Shown here: piece after piece, positions 8,689 to 19,500 of the stretch
Position numbering within the stretch: the stretch's first letter is position 1
How the letters are laid out: every line of letters starts with the position of its first letter
Source of the DNA: Flavobacterium psychrolimnae
GTDB lineage: Bacteria > Bacteroidota > Bacteroidia > Flavobacteriales > Flavobacteriaceae
NCBI RefSeq assembly: GCF_003312425.1
Contig: NZ_QNUX01000008.1
Span: 1 to 64,000 of the forward strand
DNA length: 64,000 nt
Direction: 5' to 3'
Notes under the pieces: generated by a model
Seen by the model: the letters and a program-made list of their open reading frames with translations, nothing else
Told to the model about the DNA's origin: nothing
Databases searched by the model: none
Program-made: the position numbers and the translations under genes

Positions 8689-8745
8689 TCACGACGACTG
8701 ACGTAAATTGTTCCACCACCAAGTATTGTTTAAAATTGTTTTCAT
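8689..8745 (-). CDS. trpL: trp operon leader peptide (18 residues, three consecutive Trp codons)
   Basis: ATG at 8745 opens an 18-codon frame, MKTILNNTWWWNNLRQSS, ending with TGA at 8691-8689. Three TGG codons in tandem (8721-8713) in so short a peptide, just upstream of a terminator hairpin and trpE, make it a tryptophan-sensing leader peptide. The predicted promoter -7 element ends 17 bases upstream of the ATG, so the untranslated leader is very short. There is no Shine-Dalgarno sequence, as usual in this phylum. Confidence 0.88.
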   Translation of the reverse strand: MKTILNNTWWWNNLRQSS

Positions 8746-8762
8746 GTTTTATTTTGTTGCAA

Positions 8763-8793
8763 CAAATATAGAAATGAAATTCGATTATTCAAA
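8763..8793 (-). promoter_or_regulatory. Promoter of the trp operon
   Basis: The -7 element TATATTTG (8770-8763, minus strand) and a TTTG -33 element (8793-8790) are separated by exactly 19 bases. This fits the Bacteroidota housekeeping consensus TTTG-N19-TAnnTTTG. Transcription should start near 8756, giving a leader of about 10 bases before trpL. Confidence 0.8.
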
Positions 8794-8870
8794 TATAAAA
8801 TGCGTTAAAAAACATTAAAAATGAAGATTTTTTGTTAAATAAAATTTCCAACAGAAATTCAGAAAAATAA

Positions 8871-8896
8871 AGCCCCAACAATTTCTTGTTGAGGCT
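8871..8896 (-). terminator. Terminator after the YceI-family gene
   Basis: On the minus strand an 11-bp stem with one G-U pair and a 5-base loop (8871-8881 with 8886-8896) is followed by UUAUUUUU. It lies 22 bases beyond the YceI stop and separates that operon from the trp promoter. Confidence 0.75.
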
Positions 8897-8917
8897 AGTC
8901 TTTAATCTTTGATGAAA

Positions 8918-9487
8918 TTAGAATTTCAAAGCTACTGCTAAAGTGAAATCATCATTGATAGCTTTGTCTCCTAAGCTGTCAAAGAAACTTCCAGAACCAT
9001 ATTTAATATCGTATTTTGTTCTGTCAATAACAACATTCGTTGTAGCTGTATTTGCTGTTGTAGCAAGATCAAAAGTTACTGGTTTAGTGATTCCTTTAAT
9101 AGTTAAATCTCCTGATACAGTATATAAATTTGGAGCTTTAGTAACTACTTTTTTGAAAACTAAAGTTGCTGTTGCAAATTTATCAGTTCCAAAAAAATCA
9201 TCAGCTTTCAAGTGACCTTCTAGTTTTTCTTTACCTTGACCTGCTTTTAAGTCAGTAACTACTATTGAATTCATGTTTACATTGAATGTACCTCCTACTA
9301 ATTTTTTTCCTTTGAAAACTAAAGCACCATCTTTAATGTTGATAGTTCCTTCGTGTTGTCCAGTTACTTTTTTTCCTGTCCAGTTGATTGTACTTCCAGC
9401 AGTGTTGATTTTTTTAGTCTGTGCTGTTACTGATAATGTAGATAAAACTACTACTAGTGCTAATGCGATTGATTTGAAATTTTTCAT
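8918..9487 (-). CDS. YceI-family periplasmic protein
   Basis: From ATG at 9487 the product is 189 residues with a clear signal peptide (MKNFKSIALALVVVLSTLS, cleavage near TAQ). A longer in-frame start exists at 9601, but it overlaps the preceding gene and would bury the signal peptide, so 9487 is preferred. The mature part has YceI lipocalin-like barrel features: an N-terminal STINWTGKKV, then GLKADDFF-like HLKADDFFGTDKF and GDLTIKGITKPVTFDL. YceI proteins bind polyisoprenoid or amphiphilic molecules. It is the third gene of a MarR-nitroreductase-YceI operon, which suggests induction by the same signal. Its role is otherwise unknown. Confidence 0.88.
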   Translation of the reverse strand: MKNFKSIALALVVVLSTLSVTAQTKKINTAGSTINWTGKKVTGQHEGTINIKDGALVFKGKKLVGGTFNVNMNSIVVTDLKAGQGKEKLEGHLKADDFFGTDKFATATLVFKKVVTKAPNLYTVSGDLTIKGITKPVTFDLATTANTATTNVVIDRTKYDIKYGSGSFFDSLGDKAINDDFTLAVALKF

Positions 9488-9533
9488 TTGTTTAAATTTG
9501 ATTTGAATTAATATTTGATTTTGAATTAGTAAT

Positions 9534-10166
9534 TTATAATGTAATGAATAAGTCTTCGTTTGATTTTCTGACTTTTTTGTAATGTTGAGTTGCGTCCTCA
9601 TCGTGTCTGTAACCTAGAGTTGCAATTAATGTAGCATTTAGACCTAATTTGTCAAGACCTAATATTTCATTAACCTGAGCCGGAACAAAACCTTCCATAG
9701 GAGTAGCATCAATTTTAAGCTCTGCTGCTACGTTTAATAAGTTTCCTAATGCTAAATAAGTTTGTTTTGAAGACCAGATGTTTCTAGTTTCTTCAGGTAA
9801 ACCTGTGATATTCGATTTCATATACTCAACATAACCTTGAATACTTTCTAATGGAATTCCTCTAGTTTCGCTGATGTTTTTACCAAAATTCACGATTCCT
9901 TCTTCGCCAAAGTTCATTTCATTTGCAAAAACAATTACGTGTGAAGCATCAACAATTTGTGATTGACCATACGCCGCGCCTTGAAGTTGAGCTCTCAATG
10001 CTTCATTTTCAACGATAATGATTTTGTACGGTTGTAATCCGTAAGAAGATGCACTTAAGCGAATCGCTTCTTTAAGTGTGCTTAAGTCTTCGGCAGTTAT
10101 TTTTTTTGATGCATCAAACTTTTTTGTTGCGTATCTCCAATTTTGATTTTCTAAAAAAGTACTCAT
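9534..10166 (-). CDS. NAD(P)H-dependent FMN nitroreductase family oxidoreductase
   Basis: A 210-residue cytosolic flavoprotein of the NfsB type. The N-terminal WRYATKKFDASKKI and RLSASSYGLQPYKIIIVEN segments form the FMN-binding part, and TPMEGFVPAQVNEILGL plus ATLGYRHDED form the C-terminal FMN loop. Such enzymes reduce quinones and nitro compounds. It lies 14 bases after the MarR gene and 46 before YceI, so the three form one operon likely derepressed by a phenolic, quinone or oxidising compound. The physiological substrate is unknown. Confidence 0.9.
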   Translation of the reverse strand: MSTFLENQNWRYATKKFDASKKITAEDLSTLKEAIRLSASSYGLQPYKIIIVENEALRAQLQGAAYGQSQIVDASHVIVFANEMNFGEEGIVNFGKNISETRGIPLESIQGYVEYMKSNITGLPEETRNIWSSKQTYLALGNLLNVAAELKIDATPMEGFVPAQVNEILGLDKLGLNATLIATLGYRHDEDATQHYKKVRKSNEDLFITL

Positions 10167-10180
10167 AATGTATTGACTAT

Positions 10181-10636
10181 TTATTGGTTTCTATATTTTT
10201 CTAATAATTGATTTAACAGGGCTATCTCTTCTGAATTTAGATTTTTTGAAAAAAACTGCTCATGAGCAATCACTTTTGGATCTAATGCTGCTAAAACTTC
10301 TAATCCTTTTTGTGTAATTAATACTTCTATTTTTCGTCTGTTTTCAGGACATACTTTTCGAGTGACTAATTCTTTCAATAACAATTTGTCTACTAATCGA
10401 GTAGTGTTACTGGTTTTAGCTAGCATTCGCTCCTGAATGGTCCACATATTTGCTGGATTACCTTTTTGTCCTCTTAATATTCGAAGCACGTTATATTGTT
10501 CTCCTGAAATTTCGTGAGGTTTTAATATTTCATTAAAATTTTCTGTTATTACATTTTGTGTATACAAAACGTTCAGAATAATTTTTTTAGAATTATCCAT
10601 TGGAACAGTCGATTTTAAAATTTCTTCAATTTTCAT
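10181..10636 (-). CDS. MarR-family transcriptional regulator
   Basis: A 151-residue winged-helix protein. EISGEQYNVLRILRGQKGNP, MWTIQERMLAKTSNTTRLVDKLLLKELV (recognition helix) and the wing RKVCPENRRKIEVLITQKGLEVL are typical of MarR/SlyA repressors. A Cys in the wing (VCPENRR) may sense oxidation, though this cannot be shown here. It is the first gene of the operon with the nitroreductase and YceI genes, and palindromes overlap its promoter, so autorepression is likely. Confidence 0.92.
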   Translation of the reverse strand: MKIEEILKSTVPMDNSKKIILNVLYTQNVITENFNEILKPHEISGEQYNVLRILRGQKGNPANMWTIQERMLAKTSNTTRLVDKLLLKELVTRKVCPENRRKIEVLITQKGLEVLAALDPKVIAHEQFFSKNLNSEEIALLNQLLEKYRNQ

Positions 10637-10651
10637 ATTTGTATATATGTA

Positions 10652-10695
10652 ATTTGTTGGTACAAATGTAACACATTTTATAGTTGTATATACAA
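10652..10695 (-). promoter_or_regulatory. Promoter and candidate MarR operators upstream of the marR gene
   Basis: TACATTTG (10670-10663, minus strand) fits the -7 consensus. A palindrome ATTTGT-TGGT-ACAAAT (10652-10667) covers it, and a second, TTGTATATACAA (10684-10695), lies upstream at about the -33 position. Both contain TTGTA-like halves as many MarR operators do. Assignment to this MarR protein is inferred from position. Confidence 0.6.
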
Positions 10696-10696
10696 A

Positions 10697-11145
10697 TGTG
10701 AATTAATTTTTTGTTAAATTTTTTTAAAGCTATCTCTAATGTTGATTGTAGTTGTTGAATATCAGTAGCATAGACTCTTAGGTATAGTTGTATTCAAAAA
10801 AATAAATTGTTTTCTTCCAGTTGATAGTCAAAATACATACCACAAATATTTTTTATTTATCATTTAAAATAAAGAAAGTATGAAAATCAATTTTTGACCA
10901 ATTTTATTTTCTTTAAATTAATGTTAGTTAAGGACTTTGAGTTAAAATTTAATTTGAAATATACACAGGATTTAGACGTCTAATTTTTAGAATATTTTTT
11001 TTAAATTATTTATAATTTACTGATTTTTAATTTGTTAAAATAATAAAATTGTAAAATTTAATTGGAATTGTGTAAATAAATCATTGTTTAAAAGTGTAAA
11101 TTTATAAGAAATAAAAAACTGTAAAAACTTTTAAAAACTAATAAT
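10697..11145. other. AT-rich intergenic region upstream of the catalase gene
   Basis: About 450 very AT-rich bases between the divergent marR and catalase genes. It should contain the catalase promoter, but no TAnnTTTG element is placed convincingly near 11146. No open frame, repeat or RNA gene was recognised. Confidence 0.5.
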
Positions 11146-13302
11146 ATGAAAAACGTAAATAAACAAGCAAAGGATTCTGAAAATAGGAAACAGCAGGATT
11201 TAGAAGTCAGTAAATCCGATGCTACTGGTCAAATGATGACCACAGATCAAGGACTTAAAATCAATGATGATACTAATTCCCTTAAAGCAGGCGAGCGTGG
11301 ACCATCATTATTGGAAGATTTCATTTTAAGAGAAAAAATTACGCATTTTGACCATGAACGAATTCCAGAAAGAATTGTGCATGCACGAGGTTCTGCTGCG
11401 CATGGTTATTTTCAGGTTTATAAATCAATGGAAAAATATACCAAAGCTGGATTTCTTCAGGATCCTAACCTTAAAACTCCAGTTTTCACTCGGTTTTCTA
11501 CCGTTGCAGGCTCGAGAGGTTCTACGGATTTAGCACGAGATATTCGAGGATTTGCAGTTAAATTTTACACAGAGCAAGGCAATTATGATCTAGTAGGAAA
11601 TAATGTGCCAGTATTTTTTATTCAGGATGCTATGAAATTTCCAGATTTAGTCCATGCCGTAAAACCGGAACCGAATAATGAAATGCCGCAAGCGGCTTCT
11701 GCTCACGATACTTTTTGGGATTTTATTTCCTTGATGCCAGAAACGATGCACACTATTATGTGGGTAATGTCAGATAGGGCGATTCCAAGAAGTTTGCGCA
11801 TGATGGAAGGTTTTGGAGTACATACTTTTCGTTTTATAAATGCTAAAAATGAATCACATTTTGTAAAGTTCCATTGGAAACCAAAATTAGGAACACATGC
11901 CGTGGTGTGGGATGAAGCGCAGAAAATATCCGGAAAAAATTCTGATTTTCATCGTCAGGATTTGTGGGAAGCAATCGAAAACGGGAATTATCCGGAATGG
12001 GAATTAGGAGTACAGTTGATTCCGGAAGCCGATGAACATAAATTTGATTTCGATTTATTAGACCCAACCAAACTGGTTCCTGAAGAATTAGTTCCCGTAA
12101 CCCTTATTGGAAAAATGGTTCTGAATCGTAATCCTGACAATTTTTTCGCTGAAACGGAGCAAGTAGCTTTTCATCCAGGGCATATCGTTCCGGGAATCGA
12201 TTTTACAAATGATCCATTGTTACAAGGTCGTTTATTTTCTTACACGGACACACAATTATCCCGTTTAGGAAGTCCTAATTTTCATGAAATTCCAATCAAT
12301 AGAACCATTGCGCCCATGCACAATAATCAGCGGGATGGACACATGCGTCAGGAAATAAATGTGGGTCGGGTTAGTTATCATCCAAATTCTCTTGGCGGCG
12401 GCTGTCCTTTTCAGGCAAAAATTGATGAAGGTGGTTTTAGCAGTTTTAATGAACGTGTAGATGCACATAAAGTACGTGATCGAAGTGAGAGTTTTTCAGA
12501 TCATTTTGGTCAGGCTACCTTGTTTTTCAACAGTCAGACGCAAACAGAAAAAAATCATATTATAAATGCGTTGCGTTTTGAATTAGGTAAACTGGAAACC
12601 GAGGCAATACAAATCCGTATGCTGGGATTGTTGTCACAAATAGATACCAATTTGGCAACGAAAGTAGCCGAAGGTTTAGGACTTAAAGTTCCTAAAAGTC
12701 CAGAAAAACCAATAAATCATGGCGTTGGTGCGGATGCGGATAAGCATAAATATGAACCTAAAAAAGTAGAACAAAGCGTAAAGTCTTCGGATGCGTTAAG
12801 TATGCTTAAAAATAAGACGTTATCTAAAACGATTACAACTCGTCAGGTCGCTTTTTTATGTTCGGAAGGAGTTGACAGGGCTGCTATTAATGCAATGAAA
12901 GCTGCATTAGATAAAGAAGGAGCGACTATGAAAGTTATAGCGCCGCATTTAGGAACTATAAAAGCTAACGATGGAAGTGAAGTCAAAGTAGATCAAAGTT
13001 TTCTGATTGCTGCCTCAGTTTTATTTGATGCAGTTTATATTCCCGGTGGGAAAAACATAGGCTTCCTAGCTTCAAAACCAGAAGCAATTGAGTTTATAAA
13101 TGAAGCTTTCAAACATTGTAAAGTTATTGGCGCCGATGATGCTGCAATTTTTACGCAAACAAATGTCAAATCGGTACTGAATGTCAAATCGGATGCCGAA
13201 GGAATTGTTTTAAACGCAAACAAAGAAGATAAGAACTTTACAAAATCTTTTATAGCAGCTATGGGCGAACACCGTTTTTGGAGTCGTGAAGAAAAACTAT
13301 AG
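11146..13302 (+). CDS. katE: Large-subunit haem catalase (HPII/KatE type)
   Basis: Dismutates hydrogen peroxide in the cytoplasm. At 718 residues it belongs to the large-subunit clade. The distal His is in RIVHARGSAAHGYFQ near residue 80, and the proximal haem Tyr is in RLFSYTDTQLSRLG near residue 366. The core ends near residue 505. After a charged linker, a flavodoxin/class I amidotransferase-like domain (RQVAFLCSEGVDRAAIN to the end) follows, which is diagnostic of HPII. The hydrophilic N-terminal extension is also typical. It is transcribed alone and ends in a strong terminator. A KatG gene elsewhere in the window gives a second peroxide defence. Confidence 0.96.
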   Translation: MKNVNKQAKDSENRKQQDLEVSKSDATGQMMTTDQGLKINDDTNSLKAGERGPSLLEDFILREKITHFDHERIPERIVHARGSAAHGYFQVYKSMEKYTKAGFLQDPNLKTPVFTRFSTVAGSRGSTDLARDIRGFAVKFYTEQGNYDLVGNNVPVFFIQDAMKFPDLVHAVKPEPNNEMPQAASAHDTFWDFISLMPETMHTIMWVMSDRAIPRSLRMMEGFGVHTFRFINAKNESHFVKFHWKPKLGTHAVVWDEAQKISGKNSDFHRQDLWEAIENGNYPEWELGVQLIPEADEHKFDFDLLDPTKLVPEELVPVTLIGKMVLNRNPDNFFAETEQVAFHPGHIVPGIDFTNDPLLQGRLFSYTDTQLSRLGSPNFHEIPINRTIAPMHNNQRDGHMRQEINVGRVSYHPNSLGGGCPFQAKIDEGGFSSFNERVDAHKVRDRSESFSDHFGQATLFFNSQTQTEKNHIINALRFELGKLETEAIQIRMLGLLSQIDTNLATKVAEGLGLKVPKSPEKPINHGVGADADKHKYEPKKVEQSVKSSDALSMLKNKTLSKTITTRQVAFLCSEGVDRAAINAMKAALDKEGATMKVIAPHLGTIKANDGSEVKVDQSFLIAASVLFDAVYIPGGKNIGFLASKPEAIEFINEAFKHCKVIGADDAAIFTQTNVKSVLNVKSDAEGIVLNANKEDKNFTKSFIAAMGEHRFWSREEKL

Positions 13303-13331
13303 TGAAAAGCGTTTAATTTAACACGAATAAT

Positions 13332-13373
13332 AAACAACAAAAACCGAAATGAAAGTTTCGGTTTTTGTTGTTT
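13332..13373 (+). terminator. Terminator after katE
   Basis: A perfect 18-bp stem (AAACAACAAAAACCGAAA at 13332-13349 and its complement at 13356-13373) with a 6-base loop, 30 bases after the catalase stop. The second arm is T-rich. Confidence 0.8.
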
Positions 13374-13530
13374 ATAATATAAAAGAAAAGGTAATTTTAA
13401 TGTTAAATCGTTACATAATTGGCTTATAAATTATGTTGTCAAGATTTTTTCAATGCGATTCTTAATGTTGAGGTTTCTTACTTTGTAAGTATTATTTATT
13501 ATATTTAAAAATTATTTGAATATAACCCGT

Positions 13531-16500
13531 ATGAATAAAGCCAATCTATCTTACGATGCTCTACTTCTTAAATTAAAAGAACAAGAATTAGAAATAAACC
13601 GGTTAACAGAAAAAGAAGCGTCATTGTCTACTTTCAAATTTTTTATTGAGGAGTCTAATGATTTGGTGTGCGTTGTTGGAACAGATACTTTTTTCAAAGA
13701 GATTAATCCCGCTTTTGTTGAAATTCTAGGATATTCAAAAGAAGAATTATTACAGGAATCCTTGCTCCATCTTTTGCATCCGGATGATCTTGAGAGATCG
13801 TTACAAGAGATTGGAAGTCTTGCAATGGGAAACCCAGCAATGAATTTTGAGAACAGATTTAAAAAAAAGAACGGTGAATTTGTAACGATTCAATGGACAG
13901 CAAATGCAATTTCTGCGGAAAATATTTATGCAATTGGAAGAGATATTTCGGAGATAAGAAGCACGCAAGAAAAGTTAATTAAGAGTGAAGACCTACTAAA
14001 CCATGCGCAACAAATTGCAAAAATGGGGAGTTGGGAGTTCAATCTACTGAATAAAAAGATGATTTGGTCTAAGGAATTGTATTCAATTTATGGAATCGAC
14101 AAGAAACCAGACCAGAATTTGTATCAGGAGTTTTTAAATCTTTTTTCAGAAGAAGATGCCACATTTTTTCAAGATAAAATTAATCAATCCATCATAGATA
14201 AAGAACAATTTGAACTACAACAAAACGTCACTTTATCAGATAATAGTAATAAATGGCTGCATGCAATTGTAATTCCGGTGCTTGATAATTCTGGAAATGT
14301 TTATGCAGTAAGAGGGAATATACAAGATATTACCCAGAAAAAATATATTGAAGATTCCATTAAAGAGCAAGAAGCAGCGGTAATAGAATATAAACTAAAA
14401 TTAGTTGAGGAAGAAGGTAATGCTAAATTTAAGACTTACATCGAAAACGCACCTGATGGAGTTTTTGTCTTAGATGAAAAAGGGAATTATGTAGATGTAA
14501 ACCATGCCGCAACTGTATTGACTGGGTATTCAAAAAAGGAATTGCTGACTATGAGATTTGGAAATTTGTCATCTCATGAATTGCAAGGAGAATTATACAA
14601 GGAATTCCAAATTCTTTTAGAAAAAGGAACGGCAAAAAAAGAGTTTAAAACAATTCATAAAAAGGGAGCTATAAAATGGTGGTCTGTTGAAGCGGTAAAA
14701 CTATCCGAGAATCGTTTTTTAGGATTTGTTAAAGATATTACTGAAAGCAAAAAAGCATTAGAAACGATTGAAAATAATGATAAATATTTTCGAGCATTGG
14801 TCGAAAATAATGAGGGAATTATTACGGTACTTGATGAAAATTTAAAAACATTATTTCGCAGTACGTCCTCGGAACGCATAACTGGTTATTCAAAACAAGA
14901 ATTGACTGAGATCTCTGATTCAGAATATTTTCATCCGGATTATATTGAGTACGTGAATCAGAAGATGAAAGAAACATTCGAAAATCCGGGAGTTCTAAAT
15001 CCAGTTCAGTTTCAGGTAAAACATAAAAAAGGACATTACATCTGGATAAAAGGAGTACTTACAAACTTATTGAGTGAGGATGGGGTGAGGTTGATTATTG
15101 CCAACTTAAGAGATATTACAGAAAGTAAAATTGCCCAAGATAAAATTGAACAGAGTGAAAAACGATTCCGTGCTTTGGTTGAGAATAATGACGGGATTAT
15201 TACGGTTTTTGATAAAGATATAAATACTATTTTCCGAAGCCCATCTTCGGCTCGAGTTACAGGATACACAGATGATGAATTTGAAAAAATTCCGAAGAAT
15301 GAATATTTTCATCTAGATTATTTAGATTATGTGAATCAGATGGTCCAAAAAGCAATAGATAGTCCCGATAAACCTATTGAAGTACTGTTTCAGGTCAAGC
15401 ATAAAAACGGAAATTATATTTGGCTCCAAGGAATCTTAAATAATAAAATTGATGATAGTAGTGTTGGAGGAATTATTTCGAATTTAAGAGATGTAACGGA
15501 GAACAAAAAAGCAAATGAAACTTTGTTGAGTGAAAAGGATAAGTTTGCCAAAATTGCGGCTACTTCACCGGGTTTAATTTATTCGATGCGTCAACATCAA
15601 GACGGCACTTTGAGCTATCCATACGCCAGTAATGCTGTTGAAGGAATTTATGGATTTTGTTTTGAAGAAATCGAAAATAACGCTGATAAAATTTTCAATT
15701 TGATTCATCCTGATGATTTAGATTGTGTTATGCAAAGTGTCAGAGCAACAAAAATAAAGTTGCTACCTCTCAAATGCGAATACCGTTATTTTCATCCTGA
15801 AAAAGGGTTAGTTTGGCATGAATTAAATTCTTTACCGGTAGTTGAACCGGAAGGAACTGTGATTTGTCACGGTATCGTTACTGATATCACACAACGCATC
15901 AGAGCTGATCAAAAACTGATCAAAGCCAACCGACTTTATTTGTTCATCAGTCAAATTAATCAAATGATTGTTCGTACAACTGATGAAAAAACGCTTTTTG
16001 AAGAAGCCTGTAAAATAGCGGTGGATTTAGGTAAATTTAGAATGGTCTGGATTGGAACGGTTGATGAACAAACTAAAAAATTAATTCCGGTGATGATTGC
16101 TGGAGAGAATAATGGGTATTTGTCAACAATTAAAGCCATTTCCATAGAAGATATTCCTGAAGGAAGAGGTCCGGCCGGAACCGCAATGCGGGAAGCACGA
16201 TATGTTATTTGCAATGATATTGAAAATGATCAAATGATGCAACCTTGGCGTAAAGAAGCTTTATCACGAGCTTATCTTTCATCGATTGCAGTGCCAATAA
16301 AAAAATTCGGAAAGGTAATTGGCGTTTTTTCTTTTTATGCTAATGAAAAAAACTTTTTTGACGCGGAGGAAATTGCATTGTTAGAGGAGGCAACCGGTGA
16401 TGTTTCTTTTGCATTAGAAGTTTTTGAAAAAGAGGCTTTAAGAAAAAAGGCTGAGGAAGCAGTTATTGAAAGTGAACAGCGTTACCATTTGCTTACGGAT

Positions 16501-19500
16501 GTATCTCCTGTGGGAATTTTTAGAACGGACGCCAGCGGATATACCACGTTTGTTAATCCACATTGGTGTCAAATTTCAGGTTTGTCTTTTCAGGAAGCTT
16601 TAGGAAACGGTTGGTTAAAAGGCGTTCATGAGGACGATAAAAATTCATTGTTCAGAGGGTGGGAAAATGCCACAAATAACAAACAAAATTCATTATCTGA
16701 ATACCGATTTGTGCGTCAGGATGGATCTGTTGCCTGGGTGATGGGACAGGCTTTACCTGAAAAAAATATAAAAAATGAAATTGTAGGATACATAGGAACC
16801 ATCACCGATATTACGGAACGAAAAAATGCAGAATCAATAATCCTCCGAGAAAAAAATCTTTCAGAATCGATAATCAATAATCTTCCGGGAATTTTTTACC
16901 TCTATGACGAATCAGGAAAATTTTTGAAATGGAATAAAAATTTTGAACAAGTAACTGGGTACGATTATGAGGAAATCAAACAAATGAACCCTCTGGAATT
17001 TTTTGATGGAGAAGAGAAGCAAAAAGTTAAAACTAGAATAAAAACAGTATTTGAAAGAAGATCACCTGGTATTGAAGTTGAATTCTATACCAAAAATAAA
17101 AATAAAATCCCATATTATATTAGTTCTCATGTGATTGATTACGAGGGTAAAAAATGTCTGTTGGGAATGGGTATTGATCTCACTGAACGTAAAAAAGCGG
17201 AAGAGAAAGTCAAAAAAGCAAATGAACGATTCGAAATGATTGCTGCTGCCACCAACGATGCAGTTTTTGAAGTGGATTTATTAACAGGGGAAAGTTGGAA
17301 TAATCAGACTTTTATAGATCTTTTGGGTTTTGGCGGTATGGAACCTAATGGAGAAAACAATAGTGTTATTTGGCGATCCAGAGTTCATCCGGATGACAGG
17401 GAACGAGTGATTAAGAAATTAGAGGATTCTTATGCCGGAACGGCAAGATTATGGTCAGATGAATTCCGTTTTCAAAAGGCTGATGGCAGTTACGGAATAT
17501 TTTATGATCGTGGTGTAATCTCCAGAGATGAAACTGGTAAGGCATTGCGCTTGAATGGAGCTTTGACTGAAATAACCGAATTGAAAAATATAAAAGAACA
17601 ACTGATTAATAGTGAAGAAAAGTATCGCAGTTTGATAGAACAAGCTTCTGATGCTATTTTTATTAATAATATTTCCGGAGATTTACTTGAAGTAAATGAA
17701 AGTGCCTGTTTGCTGTTAGGATATTCAAAAGAGGAATTGTGTACAAAAAACCTAATAGATTTATATACCGAAGAAGAGCTGATATCAAGACCCATAATGA
17801 TGGAGGAATTATTAGGTGGTGAAAAAACATTGATTCAGCGCAGTATGTTGCATAAAGATGGAACATTAATTTCAGTAGAGATTACTGCCAAAATGATTAT
17901 TGATGGTCGAATTGTGGCCATCGTTCGAGATGTTACTAAACGTAAAAAATCTGAGGATGATTTCAGGAAAATAAATAAAAAACTAGAAGCCATAATTGGA
18001 GCTATACCAGATTTATTATTTGAAGTGGATATTGAAGGTAAAATTTTCAACTACCATTCTCGTCGGGATGATTTATTAGCTTTTCCTCCGGAAGCATTTT
18101 TGGGAAAAACATTTTCGGAAGTATTGCCAACTGATGTTTCAAATTTGTGCATTTCCGCTATTCGGGAAGCTTCGGAAAAAGGATATTCAACAGGTCGACA
18201 ATATTCTCTGGAGTTACCAAGTGGTTTGCATTGGTTTGAGCTTTCTATTGCACCTATGCAAGAAAGTCAGGATCATGAAAGGCACTACATTTGCCTTTCA
18301 AGAGATATTACAGCAGCCAAAAAATCCGATAGGGCATTGCTAAAAAGTGAGGAACGATACCGCGGTTTGTTAAACAATCTGGATGCTGGTATCGTAGTTC
18401 ATGCGCCAGACACTTCCGTAGTGGTAAATAATGTAAAAGCAGCTGAATTATTAGGATTAACGGATGATCAAATGCGCGGAGTTACAGCCTTTGATGCAAC
18501 ATGGAATTTCTTAAATGAAGATAATACGGTGATGTCTTTTGAAAGATATCCTGTAAACCAAATTATCGCGACCAAAAAAGCACTCAAAAATTTTAGATTA
18601 GGAGTAAGCCGACCAATAACTAATGATGTGGTATGGCTTTTAATAAATGGATATCCCGATATGGATGCAAATGGGGAAATTTATGAAATTGTAATTAGTT
18701 TTATTGATATTTCGGAACAGAAAGTGATGGAAATGGAGCTGGTAAAAGCGAAGGAATTAGCCGAATCCGCTAATAAAGCAAAGACTGATTTTCTAGCCAA
18801 TATGAGTCATGAAATTAGAACTCCGTTGAACGGAATAATTGGTTTTACGCATTTGTTGATGAAATCAAATCTCAAAAAGAATCAATCCGCATATATGAAA
18901 ACCGTTAATGAATCCGCAATTTCATTGATGGACATTGTTAATGATGTGTTGGATTTTTCTAAAATTGAATCGGGAAAATTAGAACTGAATATTGAAGAAA
19001 TTAACCTTTTCAAATTAACAAATCAGGTTATAAATTTATTTAAATACCAAGCCGATTTGAAAAAAATAGATTTAATTCTGGATATTAATAAAAGTATTCC
19101 ACAATATATTCTTGCAGATTCGGTGCGATTGAAACAAATATTGGTGAACCTATTGAGTAATGCGATTAAGTTTACCAATTTTGGTGAAATTCGTTTGGAT
19201 ATTACCGAAATTGAGACAGTCGAAAAGAAATGGTCTACGATTATGTTTTCTGTAAAAGATACTGGAGTTGGAATAAAAACAGGGAATAACGAAAAAATAT
19301 TCAATTCATTTGTTCAGGAAGACAATTCTACGAATCGTAAATTTGGCGGCACCGGATTAGGTTTGGCAATTTCTAATCAACTATTGGCCTTAATGGACAG
19401 TAAATTGCAATTAATCAGTAAATATGGCGATGGTAGCGATTTTTATTTTGTAGTTAAATTCAAAAAGACAAATCATAAGAAGAATAAAGAGCGGCTCCTT

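Noticed and set aside
9488..9601. Longer start for the YceI protein at 9601
   Set aside because: It would overlap the nitroreductase gene and hide the signal peptide that starts at 9487.
11146..13302. Catalase C-terminal domain as a separate amidotransferase gene fused by error
   Set aside because: This domain is a normal part of large-subunit catalases.
13516..13530. TTG at 13516 as the start of the giant kinase
   Set aside because: An ATG lies five codons downstream, and the extra residues add no recognisable feature.
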